Origin: CBDBKL01 sp965116215
Lineage (GTDB): Bacteria > Bdellovibrionota > Bdellovibrionia > Bdellovibrionales > JAKFYE01
Direction: 5' to 3'
Assembly (NCBI GenBank): GCA_965116215.1
Contig: OZ220494.1
Location: forward strand, 124,001 to 188,000
DNA: 64,000 bases
The position numbers and the translations under genes are program-made. Position 1 is the stretch's first letter. Each line of letters starts with the position of its first letter. The notes under the pieces were generated by a model. That model did not search any database and was not told the DNA's origin. It saw only the letters and a list, made by a program, of their open reading frames with translations. Below are positions 35,631 to 44,317 of the stretch, piece after piece.

Positions 35631-36827
35631 GTGAAAATTCTTTTGTTAGAAAATATACATCCAGTCGCAGTGAGTTGTTTAAAACAGCAGGGCTTTCAAG
35701 TGGATCTTGAAAGGGGGGGCTTCAGTGAAGAGGACCTTTTGGAAAGACTTCCTCAGTATGATGTTTTAGGTATTCGGTCTAAAACACAAGTGACTTCAAA
35801 AGTTTTAGAAAATTCCAAACTCTTAAAAGCTATTGGAGCTTTTTGTATTGGTACTCATCAGATTGATACAAAGACTGCAAATTTAATGGGCATTCCTGTT
35901 TTTAATGCGCCTCATAGTAATACGAGAAGTGTGGCTGAGTTGGTGATTGGACAAATGATTAATTTGTCTCGGAAGCTGGGTGATCGGAATATCAATACTC
36001 ACAAGGGGTATTGGCATAAATCGGCAACGGGATCTCATGAGGTTAGAGGTAAGGTTTTAGGGATTATTGGTTATGGGCATATTGGTTCGCAAGTCAGCGT
36101 ATTGGCTGAGTCTTTGGGAATGACAGTTGTTTTTTATGACATTGTAAAAAAGCTGCCCCTTGGAAATTCTATTCAAGCAGAAGTGCTAACGGATCTTTTA
36201 AAAATGGCTGATTTTGTGAGTTTACATGTTCCCGGCGGGATTCAAACAGCAAAAATGATAGCTCGAAAAGAATTAGAGCATATGAAAGAGGGGAGTTTTC
36301 TTGTTAATACCAGTCGTGGGTCAGTTGTTGATTTAGATGACTTGGTGGAGGCCCTACAATCAAAGCATATTGGAGGGGCGGCAATAGATGTTTATCCTTA
36401 TGAGCCTAAGGGTAATGAAGAAAAATTTCAATCGGTTTTAATGGGAATGGAAAATGTGATCTTAACTCCTCATATTGGTGGAAGTACAGAGGAGGCACAA
36501 GAGTCTATAGGCAGGGAAGTCTCCATGAGTTTTGTTAAATTCATTTTCAACGGGAGCACGACAGGTGCTGTGAATTTTCCCAATGTTGATTTACCTGTAC
36601 ATGTGGATGCTCATCGTATTTTAAATGTTCATAAAAATGAGCCCGGTGTATTAAAAAGTATTAACGAAGTGGTTTCTAATTTAGGTGGGAACATTAGAGG
36701 GCAGTTCTTAAATACAGATTCTCATATAGGATATTTAGTTATGGATCTTGAAAGATCAAGGGCTCAGGAAGTGGCAGACAAAATTTCTAATTTATCGTCA
36801 AATATTAGAACACGTACTCTGTCTTAA
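35631..36827 (+). CDS. serA: D-3-phosphoglycerate dehydrogenase
   Basis: 398 residues, the short SerA type with one ACT domain. RSKTQVTSKVLE, NAPHSNTRSVAELVIG, Rossmann motif GIIGYGHIGSQV near 152-163, NTSRGSVVDLDDL, TPHIGGSTEEAQ with the catalytic His, and an ACT domain from about 325 (RILNVHKNEPGVLKSINEVV). First step of serine synthesis. GTG start with GAGGAAG upstream. 274 bp of intergenic sequence precede it without notable content. Confidence 0.95.
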   Translation: MKILLLENIHPVAVSCLKQQGFQVDLERGGFSEEDLLERLPQYDVLGIRSKTQVTSKVLENSKLLKAIGAFCIGTHQIDTKTANLMGIPVFNAPHSNTRSVAELVIGQMINLSRKLGDRNINTHKGYWHKSATGSHEVRGKVLGIIGYGHIGSQVSVLAESLGMTVVFYDIVKKLPLGNSIQAEVLTDLLKMADFVSLHVPGGIQTAKMIARKELEHMKEGSFLVNTSRGSVVDLDDLVEALQSKHIGGAAIDVYPYEPKGNEEKFQSVLMGMENVILTPHIGGSTEEAQESIGREVSMSFVKFIFNGSTTGAVNFPNVDLPVHVDAHRILNVHKNEPGVLKSINEVVSNLGGNIRGQFLNTDSHIGYLVMDLERSRAQEVADKISNLSSNIRTRTLS

Positions 36828-37105
36828 GTTTCTCCAATAACACGATAGTATTCAATGCGACAAAAGATAGAATCAATTTGTCTCCCTTTGGCATTTGCTT
36901 TGTAGGGAGCTGTAATTTGTTCTAAGCGGTTAGAAGATTCAACAGATTCAATAATGGCGTGTTGTTTGAGAACTTTTAGAGCCTCCTGTGATTTTTTACT
37001 AAAAAGGCTCTGTTTTCCTCTAAATTCCCCAAGTTTCCTAAGATCAGCCAAGTGGGAGCTATCAAAATGAAGGGAATCAATAAATTTTGGGCTTAAGGAA
37101 CTCAT
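36824..37105 (-). pseudogene. truncated Fic-family protein (N-terminal fragment)
   Basis: 93 codons. FDSSHLADLRKLGEFRGKQ, then LKVLKQHAIIESVESSNRLE and QITAP resemble the N-terminal helices of Fic AMP-transferases, with SSNRLE at the place of the inhibitory S/T-x-x-x-E motif. It stops before the HPFxxGNGR core, which is absent from the window, so it is inactive or has become a stand-alone short protein. Its stop overlaps the serA stop by 4 bp. Confidence 0.5.
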
Positions 37106-37383
37106 AATAACGGCAGTATAAAGATAAATAGGGTAGTGTCAAAGGTCATACTACCCCATTTATTGATAGTACTACCCCATTTTTTAAGGACATTTGCTGA
37201 TTTTTCACAAAAGACAAAGTTTGTGTCATTTGAGGCAGTCTTATAGGGATTTATACTAGTGGCTACGCAGGAAGTACTAAGAAATTGTGATGAAATTGAT
37301 TTATATTACTTTATACCAGTGGCTACGCAGGAGGTACTTATGTATTCGTCTAAAATTTGTGAAAAAATCTTTTATATTAATTG

Positions 37384-37665
37384 TTAAGCAGAAGCACCCT
37401 TAGTAACTAAAGATAATGATCTAAAATACAAAAAATCTTCTGAAGGATGCTGAGATTGGCAGACCTCCTGACATATACCACGCAATTTGTTGTACTTGTT
37501 TCTGAACATACCTTGAGGTGAGGTACTTCCTGACATATATGCAAAGTTTGATAGTGAATCTTTTTTATCTTCTGCAACATCTTCAACAATCTTTGTGCCG
37601 TCCTCACAATCAGAAATAAGTTTACAAACATTTATAAACAATATTGTTACAAAGCGGTGGCACAC
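37384..37665 (-). CDS. doubtful ORF of 93 codons
   Basis: GTG start with no ribosome site. Part of the sequence looks protein-like (NKYNKLRGICQEVCQ, then SEDFLYFRSLSLVTKG) but no family is recognised. Could be the tail of a lost gene. Confidence 0.25.
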   Translation of the reverse strand: MCHRFVTILFINVCKLISDCEDGTKIVEDVAEDKKDSLSNFAYMSGSTSPQGMFRNKYNKLRGICQEVCQSQHPSEDFLYFRSLSLVTKGASA

Positions 37666-37874
37666 TTTAAAATCTTTAGATGCATAAAAGAAAAATGATG
37701 TTCAAAGAGGTATGTTCTCTTGACGCAATATAAAAAACACTTGCTTTATCAAATCTTATAGAATCTCCCACTGACGTGGTCGAATCTCTGTTGATCTCTA
37801 TCCATTTCTATTTGTGCATTGACAACAAAAAATAGATTTCAAAATTCCCCAATGCATCAAGCCGATTGTTTTTC

Positions 37875-37888
37875 ATTGTTATAACAAT
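37875..37888. promoter_or_regulatory. perfect 14-bp palindrome (candidate operator)
   Basis: ATTGTTATAACAAT, about 280 bp before the first motor gene, in a stretch otherwise without genes. The size and symmetry suit a dimeric regulator; no regulator is assigned. Confidence 0.4.
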
Positions 37889-38169
37889 AGGTTAACTTAA
37901 ATCAAAATCCATCAAATAGGTTATGAGTCTATAAAGTCGTTTTGAATAAAAATCCATTGAATATTTTTATTAAAGAATAGGAGATTTTAATATGTTTCTA
38001 TTTTTCAAGTTCCTTTTCGTAACGATAGGTGTTATATTTCCTGCTCTCTTTAGCTGTTTGATAACAAAAGAGGTTAGAGGGGTACAAAGATTCAAAGGGA
38101 TAAAGTAGAGTAACAAAAAAAGAAATAGAGAAAAATAATGTATAAAAAGACAAGCAAGGAGTAGGGGCG

Positions 38170-38865
38170 ATGGAAGTTTTCACTAAAATTGCATTAGCAT
38201 TTGAGCAAGGTGGATTTTGGATGTGGTTTATCTTTATCCTCCAAATCATTTCATTTGCTATTATTATTGAAAGAGTCATAGCTTTATATAGATTGAGGAA
38301 GCCAACTCAAAAAGCCTTAACCTTGAGTTTTGAAGAAGATATTCGCAAAGGCGACTTGGACCGGGTGCTTTCTAAAGCTAAGGCTCTTGGCTCTGAGGAT
38401 CCCATTGGTCGTGCAATTACTGCTGGTGCAATGACAGCCCAAAACTTCGGTGGTCAAAATGAAATTCAAGGAAAAATGGATGAAGTTCTTTTGGAAGAAA
38501 ATGCAAATTTAGAAAAACGTACGGGCTTTTTAGCTATGCTGGGTAATGTAGGAACGCTAGCGGGATTATTGGGTACTATTGTGGGAATGATTAAGTCGTT
38601 TGCTGCTGTCGGTATGGCAAATCCTATGGAAAAGGCGACTCTTCTTTCTCAGGGTATTTCAGAAGCGATGAATACAACAGCATATGGATTAATTATGGCT
38701 ATTCCCTCTTTAATCATGTTTGCTGTTCTTCAAAATCGAACAAATATTTTGTCTGAAGATTTAAATCAAGGGGCTTTGAAAATTTTCAATTGGCTAAGTT
38801 ATACATATGAATCTATTCCGCAGAGACCTGTGCGGAGAGATGGGAGACCAGAAGTTACAGTTTAA
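38170..38865 (+). CDS. MotA/TolQ/ExbB-family proton channel (AglR-like)
   Basis: 231 residues. First membrane helix at about 16-36 (GGFWMWFIFILQIISFAIIIE), a cytoplasmic domain, and the conserved paired helices LAMLGNVGTLAGLLGTIVGM near 120-140 and SEAMNTTAYGLIMAIPSL near 160-180. Forms the stator of a proton-driven machine with the two ExbD-like proteins encoded next. ATG at 38170 with GGGGCG upstream. First gene of the motility cluster. Confidence 0.92.
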   Translation: MEVFTKIALAFEQGGFWMWFIFILQIISFAIIIERVIALYRLRKPTQKALTLSFEEDIRKGDLDRVLSKAKALGSEDPIGRAITAGAMTAQNFGGQNEIQGKMDEVLLEENANLEKRTGFLAMLGNVGTLAGLLGTIVGMIKSFAAVGMANPMEKATLLSQGISEAMNTTAYGLIMAIPSLIMFAVLQNRTNILSEDLNQGALKIFNWLSYTYESIPQRPVRRDGRPEVTV

Positions 38866-38886
38866 TAAGTGAGGAGATAGCCATAC

Positions 38887-39348
38887 ATGAAAGTTAAAAA
38901 AAAGGGATTAGATTTTGAAATAAACCTTTTGTCTTTTATAGGTTTACTCGCTGTCTGTGTCTGTTTCTTACTCTTAACTGCAATTTGGGTGCATATTGGT
39001 TCTATGGATGTCAAACAGGCTATTGGTGGTCAACCAGTAACACAGGGTAAGAGTTCCCCTAAAATTTGGGTTAAAATGATGAGCAAGGGTGGCCTTGAGT
39101 TTCGTCTCCATGATGCTCCTCGAAAGACATCCAGACGTTTGCGTCGTGCAGTTATTAAGGGCTTAGAAAATGAGAAGCCTGATTTTGAAAAGGTATTGGG
39201 GCATTTAAAAATTTTAAAAGAGAAGATTCCTGACTTGGAAGAGAGTTTGGTTGTGCCTTATGCACAGGCCAAGTACGAAGATATTATTCATTTGATGGAT
39301 TATCTTAAAGAAGGTGGAATGACGAGCTTAGGTGTATCGCCTTTGTAG
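38887..39348 (+). CDS. ExbD/TolR-like motor protein 1
   Basis: 153 residues: short basic N-terminus (MKVKKKGLDFEINLLSFIG), one membrane helix at about 18-37, and a periplasmic domain. The usual membrane Asp of TolR is not obvious here (the helix reads FIGLLAVCVCFLLLTAIWV), so it may be the non-proton-binding partner of a heterodimer, as for AglQ/AglS pairs. 21 bp after the TolQ-like gene. Confidence 0.8.
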   Translation: MKVKKKGLDFEINLLSFIGLLAVCVCFLLLTAIWVHIGSMDVKQAIGGQPVTQGKSSPKIWVKMMSKGGLEFRLHDAPRKTSRRLRRAVIKGLENEKPDFEKVLGHLKILKEKIPDLEESLVVPYAQAKYEDIIHLMDYLKEGGMTSLGVSPL

Positions 39349-39378
39349 GTGATAGGGGATGTTTTAAAGGAGAGGGTT

Positions 39379-39885
39379 TTGATTACAGATAGTATTATTA
39401 AAGAAACAGCGAAACAAAGCCCTTTAACTAGAGCAACAGTTGTGGGTTCTGAAGGCTCAGAGGGGCAGCAAAAACAATCGATTACTCAACCACTGATGCT
39501 GACATCTTTAGTGGATGCATTCTCTATTTTAGTTGTTTATCTGTTAATGAATTTTTCAACTTCTGGAGAGATCCTTTATTTTAGTAAAGACCTTGAATTG
39601 CCGCAGGCTCAGAACAGTGTGGAGTTAGAGCGACATACAGTTGTTAAAGTAGGGGAAAACCATAAGTATTTTATAGAAGAAGAAGAAGTCTCTAAAGATC
39701 AATTGGTGCCAAAATTATTAGGGCTGAGAAAGACCTTTGAAAAAGAACGGCCGAATGAAAAATTTCCTGGTGTTCTTATTATTCAGGCAGATCGTCGTGA
39801 GGAGTATAAAAACTTAAATAGCATTGTTTTAGCTGGTGCACACACAGGTTACAGCGATATTAAGTTTGCTGTTCTTGCAAAATGA
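39379..39885 (+). CDS. ExbD/TolR-like motor protein 2
   Basis: About 168 residues with a membrane helix containing the conserved acidic residue (PLMLTSLVDAFSILVVYLLM, Asp in the first turn) and a TolR-type periplasmic domain ending in SDIKFAVLAK. TTG at 39379 is preferred because AAGGAG precedes it; GTG at 39349, right after the previous stop, is the alternative. This is the likely proton-carrying subunit of the pair. Confidence 0.85.
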   Translation: MITDSIIKETAKQSPLTRATVVGSEGSEGQQKQSITQPLMLTSLVDAFSILVVYLLMNFSTSGEILYFSKDLELPQAQNSVELERHTVVKVGENHKYFIEEEEVSKDQLVPKLLGLRKTFEKERPNEKFPGVLIIQADRREEYKNLNSIVLAGAHTGYSDIKFAVLAK

Positions 39886-39898
39886 TAGAGAGGTATTA

Positions 39899-42886
39899 AT
39901 GAAGCTAAAAAAATTAATACTGCATTTTGTAGGGGGATTTTTTGCACTTTCCCTACCTATTTCTGCTCTGGGAGTTGACTTAGATTCTAAGACACGTGAC
40001 CTACTTATTGTTAAATTTGAAAGAGTCCTTTCTCATTTAGCTCCTAAAGCACCTGCATATACGTCTATTGCCTTACGTTTAGCTGATTTATTGGCTGAAA
40101 GAGCTCGTCAAACTTCTATAAAGGAGTTGGCAGAGGGATGTACGACATGTCGCTCTGGTTTACAAGATCGTCAGAAAGCATTAAAGATTTATGAAAACAT
40201 TGTTCAAAAAGTCTCTGCTGAACAACAGGGGAAAATTTTTTTTCAAATAGGTCATTTGCGTGAAATCTTAGGTGATAAACCGGCAGCTATTAAGGGATAT
40301 AAAGATTTGATAGCGACGTCCTCATCTAAGACTCTAGTGGCTGAAACCCATGCGGCATTAGGTGAACTCTTCTATAAAGATAGAAAATATGCATCTGCAA
40401 AGCCTCATTTTAAAAAAGCTCTCAAAATGGGAATAGAACAAGTGGGTCTAGCAAATTACAGATTGGCATGGTGTGATTACAATACTGGAGCAATCCAGCT
40501 GGGAACTGACAGATTAATTAATATGCTCAAAAACCCTAAGTTACTAACACGTACAGGATCTTCTGGTGTTGTTTCTGTTGATCCTCAATTTCAAGAAGAG
40601 ATTTCTAGAGATCTAGCCACATTTTTAGCTAAGCAAGGCCCATCAGATGCCAATATAGATATTCTTTATCAATATTCACCTGAATCTACAAAGTTATCCA
40701 ATTTAAGTTATCTTGCTAATGAGTTAGAAAGGTTAGGAAGGCATAAACGATCTATAGATGTTTGGTTAAGAGCACAGGCTTTACAGCCAGATCCCAAACT
40801 GCGCTTAGAAGGACATGTGCGTTTATCACAGCTCTTTGTCAATGCTGGAGATATTGATTCGGCTATGAAAGAGATGGAGAGGGCGGTTGAGCTTTGGGGA
40901 TCTACAGATTGTACAGAGATATCGTGTTCAGAGTTGAAGAGTCGTCTTAGAAAGTTGGTTTTAGATTGGCATCGTGCTAATAAGACGACACCTTCAGTGG
41001 CCATACTTGATGCCTATTCGACCTATTTATCTCGATTTAGTAAGGATACTGAGATGAGGTATTGGGCTGCAGGATTGGCAAAGGATTTAAAACTTTCGAA
41101 ACGTTCTATGGATCTTTTTCAAGATGTCGCTTTGGCTCAGGTGAAGGATATATCAAAATCTAAGGCAAAAAATCTTTTGGAGGATGCTCTTTTAAATCAG
41201 ATAGAAGTTGCAGAACTTTCAAAGGATAAGGGGATGTTGCAAGTTGCTTACAACCGTTATCTTGATCAGAGTTTAAAGAAAAGTAGGTTATTAGAAGTTC
41301 GTTATCAGAAAGCAAAGTTAATATATGATTCTGAGAATTATGAACAGGCTGCAAGGGAATTAAAAAATGTCGCTTTAATGACTGTTACGTCTCAAGATGT
41401 GAAAGGTGTGAGAATGCAGGCTGCTGATTTAGCTCTCGATGCATTGGTGCTTTTAAAAGATGATAAAAAAATAGAATTATGGGCTATGGAATTTGCAAAG
41501 ATTTTTCCGTCTAAGTCGGCTGAGTATACTCAAATGAGTCGACGTTCTGTGTTGAATCAAACGGCTTTATTAGCAAATACAAATGCTTTAGAGGCATGGA
41601 ATGTTCTTCTGCGAACAGATTTAAGTGATGCTAAGGATGAGGAAAAAATTATTTATTATAAGAATAAAGTTTTATTAGCTGAAAAATTAAAAAAATTTAG
41701 TGAAGAGAGAAATGCAGTACAGGCGTTGTTGAATATAAAAACACTAACGCCTAAAGATAGGAGGTTTGCGCTGTCTCGTAGGTCATGGTTAGCTGAATTG
41801 GTTTTGGATTTTACTGAGGCCTATGAAACAACAAAAAAATTAAAGCTAGAAGAGATGTCTGTAGATAAGAGAATCTTGCGCTTGGCTATGTTTGCTGAAT
41901 TAGCAGGAAAGGACTATAAGAAATATTACAGAGATTTTTTGAAATTTTCTGGAGACTCTGAACAATCTGTTATTGTTGCAGCTCGGCTTGTTCGTGAGGT
42001 TGATAATAAACAGAAGGCTCTTTTAAAGTACAAAAAAAATATCATAAAAAATCCTGAGCTTTACATGACTATTCAGCTCGAAGTCTTTATTGAAGATAAA
42101 AACTTAAAGCCTATTCGTGATGCCCTAAAGGACTCCAAATTGGCAAAAACTGCAGTTGGAAAGATCCTACAGCGAGAAGTCTATTTTACAGACTTACATG
42201 TTGTGAAAAAGAAAGTAGCTGAACACGCAATTCGTTCAAATAGTCAAAAAATATTAGCCAGTGATTTAAAGAAAAGAATCCAACTTTTTGAAAAGCTAGA
42301 AAAGAAGACGCAGGAGGCTTTGGAATCCTCGGATTGGATGAGTCAAATTGTTGCGTTGTCTATGACTCAAACGGAAGCCCAAAGGCTATATAATGATATT
42401 TTGGCTTTGCCTATTCCAGACGGACTAACTTCAGAGGAACAAAACCAATATTTAAGTTTATTGGGTCAGCAGGCCGGGCCTTATCAGGTTAAAGCATCTG
42501 ATATAAATATTAAGGTGAAGGAACTCCTCTCTGACCCAATGATTGTTCGTCGCTTGGTGGGGAATTTCTCTAATTTAAGTCAGGCAGAGCGCACTATTTC
42601 TCAATCTCATTTAAAAATCTTAAGGCCTTTTCTTCCTGAGACTCAGAAGGTGGCTTTAGTGGCAGCTCTTAAGGCTGACTCTTCATTAAATTTGGAGGGA
42701 AAACCTTCATTGGATACGATAGAGCAAATCCGAGCGAATGTGCGCAAGGATCCTTTAAATTTAAAATATCTTGGAGAATTAAAGAATCTCGAAGAAAGAA
42801 TGGGAAATAGTACTATGGTCAGCTACTTAACAGCTCGGATTTCTAAAATGGGAGAAGATAAAGGGAGGTTAAATGAAAACCTTTAA
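39899..42886 (+). CDS. large exported TPR-rich protein of the motility cluster
   Basis: 995 residues from ATG 39899 (AGAGG upstream). Signal peptide (LILHFVGGFFALSLPISALG), then helical TPR-like repeats through most of the length (for example HAALGELFYKDRKYASAKPHFKKAL cut here to residues near 145-170). Two Cys in CTTCRSG near 73. In Myxococcus the Glt complex has large periplasmic TPR proteins at this position; assignment as a GltD/E-like scaffold is by context. It overlaps the next gene by 14 bp. Confidence 0.8.
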   Translation: MKLKKLILHFVGGFFALSLPISALGVDLDSKTRDLLIVKFERVLSHLAPKAPAYTSIALRLADLLAERARQTSIKELAEGCTTCRSGLQDRQKALKIYENIVQKVSAEQQGKIFFQIGHLREILGDKPAAIKGYKDLIATSSSKTLVAETHAALGELFYKDRKYASAKPHFKKALKMGIEQVGLANYRLAWCDYNTGAIQLGTDRLINMLKNPKLLTRTGSSGVVSVDPQFQEEISRDLATFLAKQGPSDANIDILYQYSPESTKLSNLSYLANELERLGRHKRSIDVWLRAQALQPDPKLRLEGHVRLSQLFVNAGDIDSAMKEMERAVELWGSTDCTEISCSELKSRLRKLVLDWHRANKTTPSVAILDAYSTYLSRFSKDTEMRYWAAGLAKDLKLSKRSMDLFQDVALAQVKDISKSKAKNLLEDALLNQIEVAELSKDKGMLQVAYNRYLDQSLKKSRLLEVRYQKAKLIYDSENYEQAARELKNVALMTVTSQDVKGVRMQAADLALDALVLLKDDKKIELWAMEFAKIFPSKSAEYTQMSRRSVLNQTALLANTNALEAWNVLLRTDLSDAKDEEKIIYYKNKVLLAEKLKKFSEERNAVQALLNIKTLTPKDRRFALSRRSWLAELVLDFTEAYETTKKLKLEEMSVDKRILRLAMFAELAGKDYKKYYRDFLKFSGDSEQSVIVAARLVREVDNKQKALLKYKKNIIKNPELYMTIQLEVFIEDKNLKPIRDALKDSKLAKTAVGKILQREVYFTDLHVVKKKVAEHAIRSNSQKILASDLKKRIQLFEKLEKKTQEALESSDWMSQIVALSMTQTEAQRLYNDILALPIPDGLTSEEQNQYLSLLGQQAGPYQVKASDINIKVKELLSDPMIVRRLVGNFSNLSQAERTISQSHLKILRPFLPETQKVALVAALKADSSLNLEGKPSLDTIEQIRANVRKDPLNLKYLGELKNLEERMGNSTMVSYLTARISKMGEDKGRLNENL

Positions 42887-43121
42887 ACTCAGAGTGACTA
42901 TAATGATAGGGATTATTTTTTTTATCGTTCCTCAAATGATAGTAGCTTCAGATAAGAGGCTTAAAAAGGATCTCAGCTTTGATGATCTTTTGGTAAAAGG
43001 TAAATATCAATTCTCTAATGAGGCTGTTGTTACAGTTGAGCAAGATAAGATTTTAGATTCTTTATTAGGAGTACGTAAGGATTTTAAAGATAGGATTAAA
43101 AGGTCGGCAGAAAGACATTAA
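42873..43121 (+). CDS. small exported protein of the motility cluster
   Basis: 82 residues with a signal peptide (FKLRVTIMIGIIFFIVPQMIVA) and a short mature part containing LSFDDLLVKGKYQFSNEAVV and a basic end. It starts inside the TPR gene and is followed by the AgmX/PglI gene. Function unknown; small periplasmic partner (GltF-like position) is a guess from order. Confidence 0.7.
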   Translation: MKTFKLRVTIMIGIIFFIVPQMIVASDKRLKKDLSFDDLLVKGKYQFSNEAVVTVEQDKILDSLLGVRKDFKDRIKRSAERH

Positions 43122-43169
43122 TTTATATTTTTAGTGATTATGAGTTTTAGCTTAAAGAAAGATTAAGAA

Positions 43170-44306
43170 ATGGGACTGAGACAACTGGCTTTAGAAAATA
43201 GACATGGGGATGTTGTTAGAACATTTCGATGGGATGGAAAAGACGCTAAAGTTGTAAGACGTTTAGATACTCGACGTGTTGAAGTATGGTCTTCTCTATA
43301 TGAATCTGAGCAGAGAACTCCTTTTGAAGTTCTGGGTATTATTACAGAAGATTCTTTAAAATCAGGGTTTTCTTTGGAAAACTTAGGGTACATTAAAGAA
43401 CTTGGCTTTGCTCATAGTTTATCTTGTGATGTTCAGGAACCAAAGCGAGAGTCTAAGTTATGGTGGAGGATATTATTTCTTTGTATCGTTTTTATGATTG
43501 GTGGGTTGACGGCTGTTTTACAGGGGCCTAGAGAGAGTGAGGAATTGGAGAAAGAATTAAAAACACATGTGGTTCGCATTATAGAAAAGGCAAAACGACA
43601 ACCAAGGCCCGTGGCTGTTATGTCTCAGACCGTTCGTCCTTCTATGGAGGAGCAGAAACCAAAGGCGATACAGCCTCGTAAAAGAAATGTACAACGCCTA
43701 GGTGCTCTTGCCATTTTGGGTTCAATGAAAAAAAGTCGTCAAAAAGGAGGTCTGAATTTAGATGCGGCAAGAGCTACAGATGGCCCAGGTCTTGGTGGCA
43801 CGGGAGGAAGTGGTGGTCTTCAAAAAAGTCTTTACGCAAAGGGTATCATTGCAGCCCCTGTTGGTCCTGGAGCAAATATTAAAGGCGGAGGGGGATACGG
43901 AACTAAAGGTAAAGGAGGGGGAAGGGCTGGTTATGGTTCTTTAAGTTTAGTCGGATCTGTTGGCACAAGCACATTGCCTCTGGGAACAGAAGCCCTTATC
44001 GAGGGTGGGTTGGATAGAGATGCTATTGATGCTGTTGTCCAGAAGAATATAGGTCAAATTCGGTTTTGTTATGAACAGGGGCTACAGATGAATCCTAAAT
44101 TAAAAGGAAGAGTTGTCGCCTCATGGATTATTCAAAGTGGAGGGACCGTTAAAGGTGCAGAAGTGAAAAGTTCGTCTTTAAATTCACATACGGTAGAAAA
44201 CTGCATTTTGTTAAGATTACGTTCATGGAAGTTCCCGTTGCCTCGAGGTGGGGTCAATGTAAAAGTGAATTATCCATTCATGCTAAATAGGGTTAGTAGT
44301 GGATAG
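43170..44306 (+). CDS. AgmX/PglI-type TonB-like protein (GltG/GltJ-like)
   Basis: 378 residues. Cytoplasmic N-terminal ~95 residues, membrane helix at about 97-116 (WWRILFLCIVFMIGGLTAVL), a basic and Gly-rich periplasmic linker (205-265), and the AgmX/PglI C-terminal domain: IDAVVQKNIGQIRFCYEQGL, NPKLKGRVVASWII, VENCILLRLRSWKFPLP and VNYPFML, with the typical Cys pair. It should link the inner-membrane motor to the outer membrane. Confidence 0.9.
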   Translation: MGLRQLALENRHGDVVRTFRWDGKDAKVVRRLDTRRVEVWSSLYESEQRTPFEVLGIITEDSLKSGFSLENLGYIKELGFAHSLSCDVQEPKRESKLWWRILFLCIVFMIGGLTAVLQGPRESEELEKELKTHVVRIIEKAKRQPRPVAVMSQTVRPSMEEQKPKAIQPRKRNVQRLGALAILGSMKKSRQKGGLNLDAARATDGPGLGGTGGSGGLQKSLYAKGIIAAPVGPGANIKGGGGYGTKGKGGGRAGYGSLSLVGSVGTSTLPLGTEALIEGGLDRDAIDAVVQKNIGQIRFCYEQGLQMNPKLKGRVVASWIIQSGGTVKGAEVKSSSLNSHTVENCILLRLRSWKFPLPRGGVNVKVNYPFMLNRVSSG

Positions 44307-44317
44307 GGAGATTTGAT

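Larger units (their letters stand above)
37106..38169. other. gene-poor kilobase before the motility operon
   Basis: Contains a hairpin GGGTAGT (37131-37137)/ACTACCC (37150-37156), two 29-bp direct repeats exactly 60 bp apart (37251 and 37311, core AGTGGCTACGCAGGA), a doubtful minus-strand ORF and a 14-bp palindrome. The remainder is AT-rich without recognised content. Confidence 0.5.

Noticed and set aside
37819..37847. TTGACA at 37819 as a promoter for the motor operon
   Set aside because: No acceptable -10 hexamer at 16-18 bp spacing.
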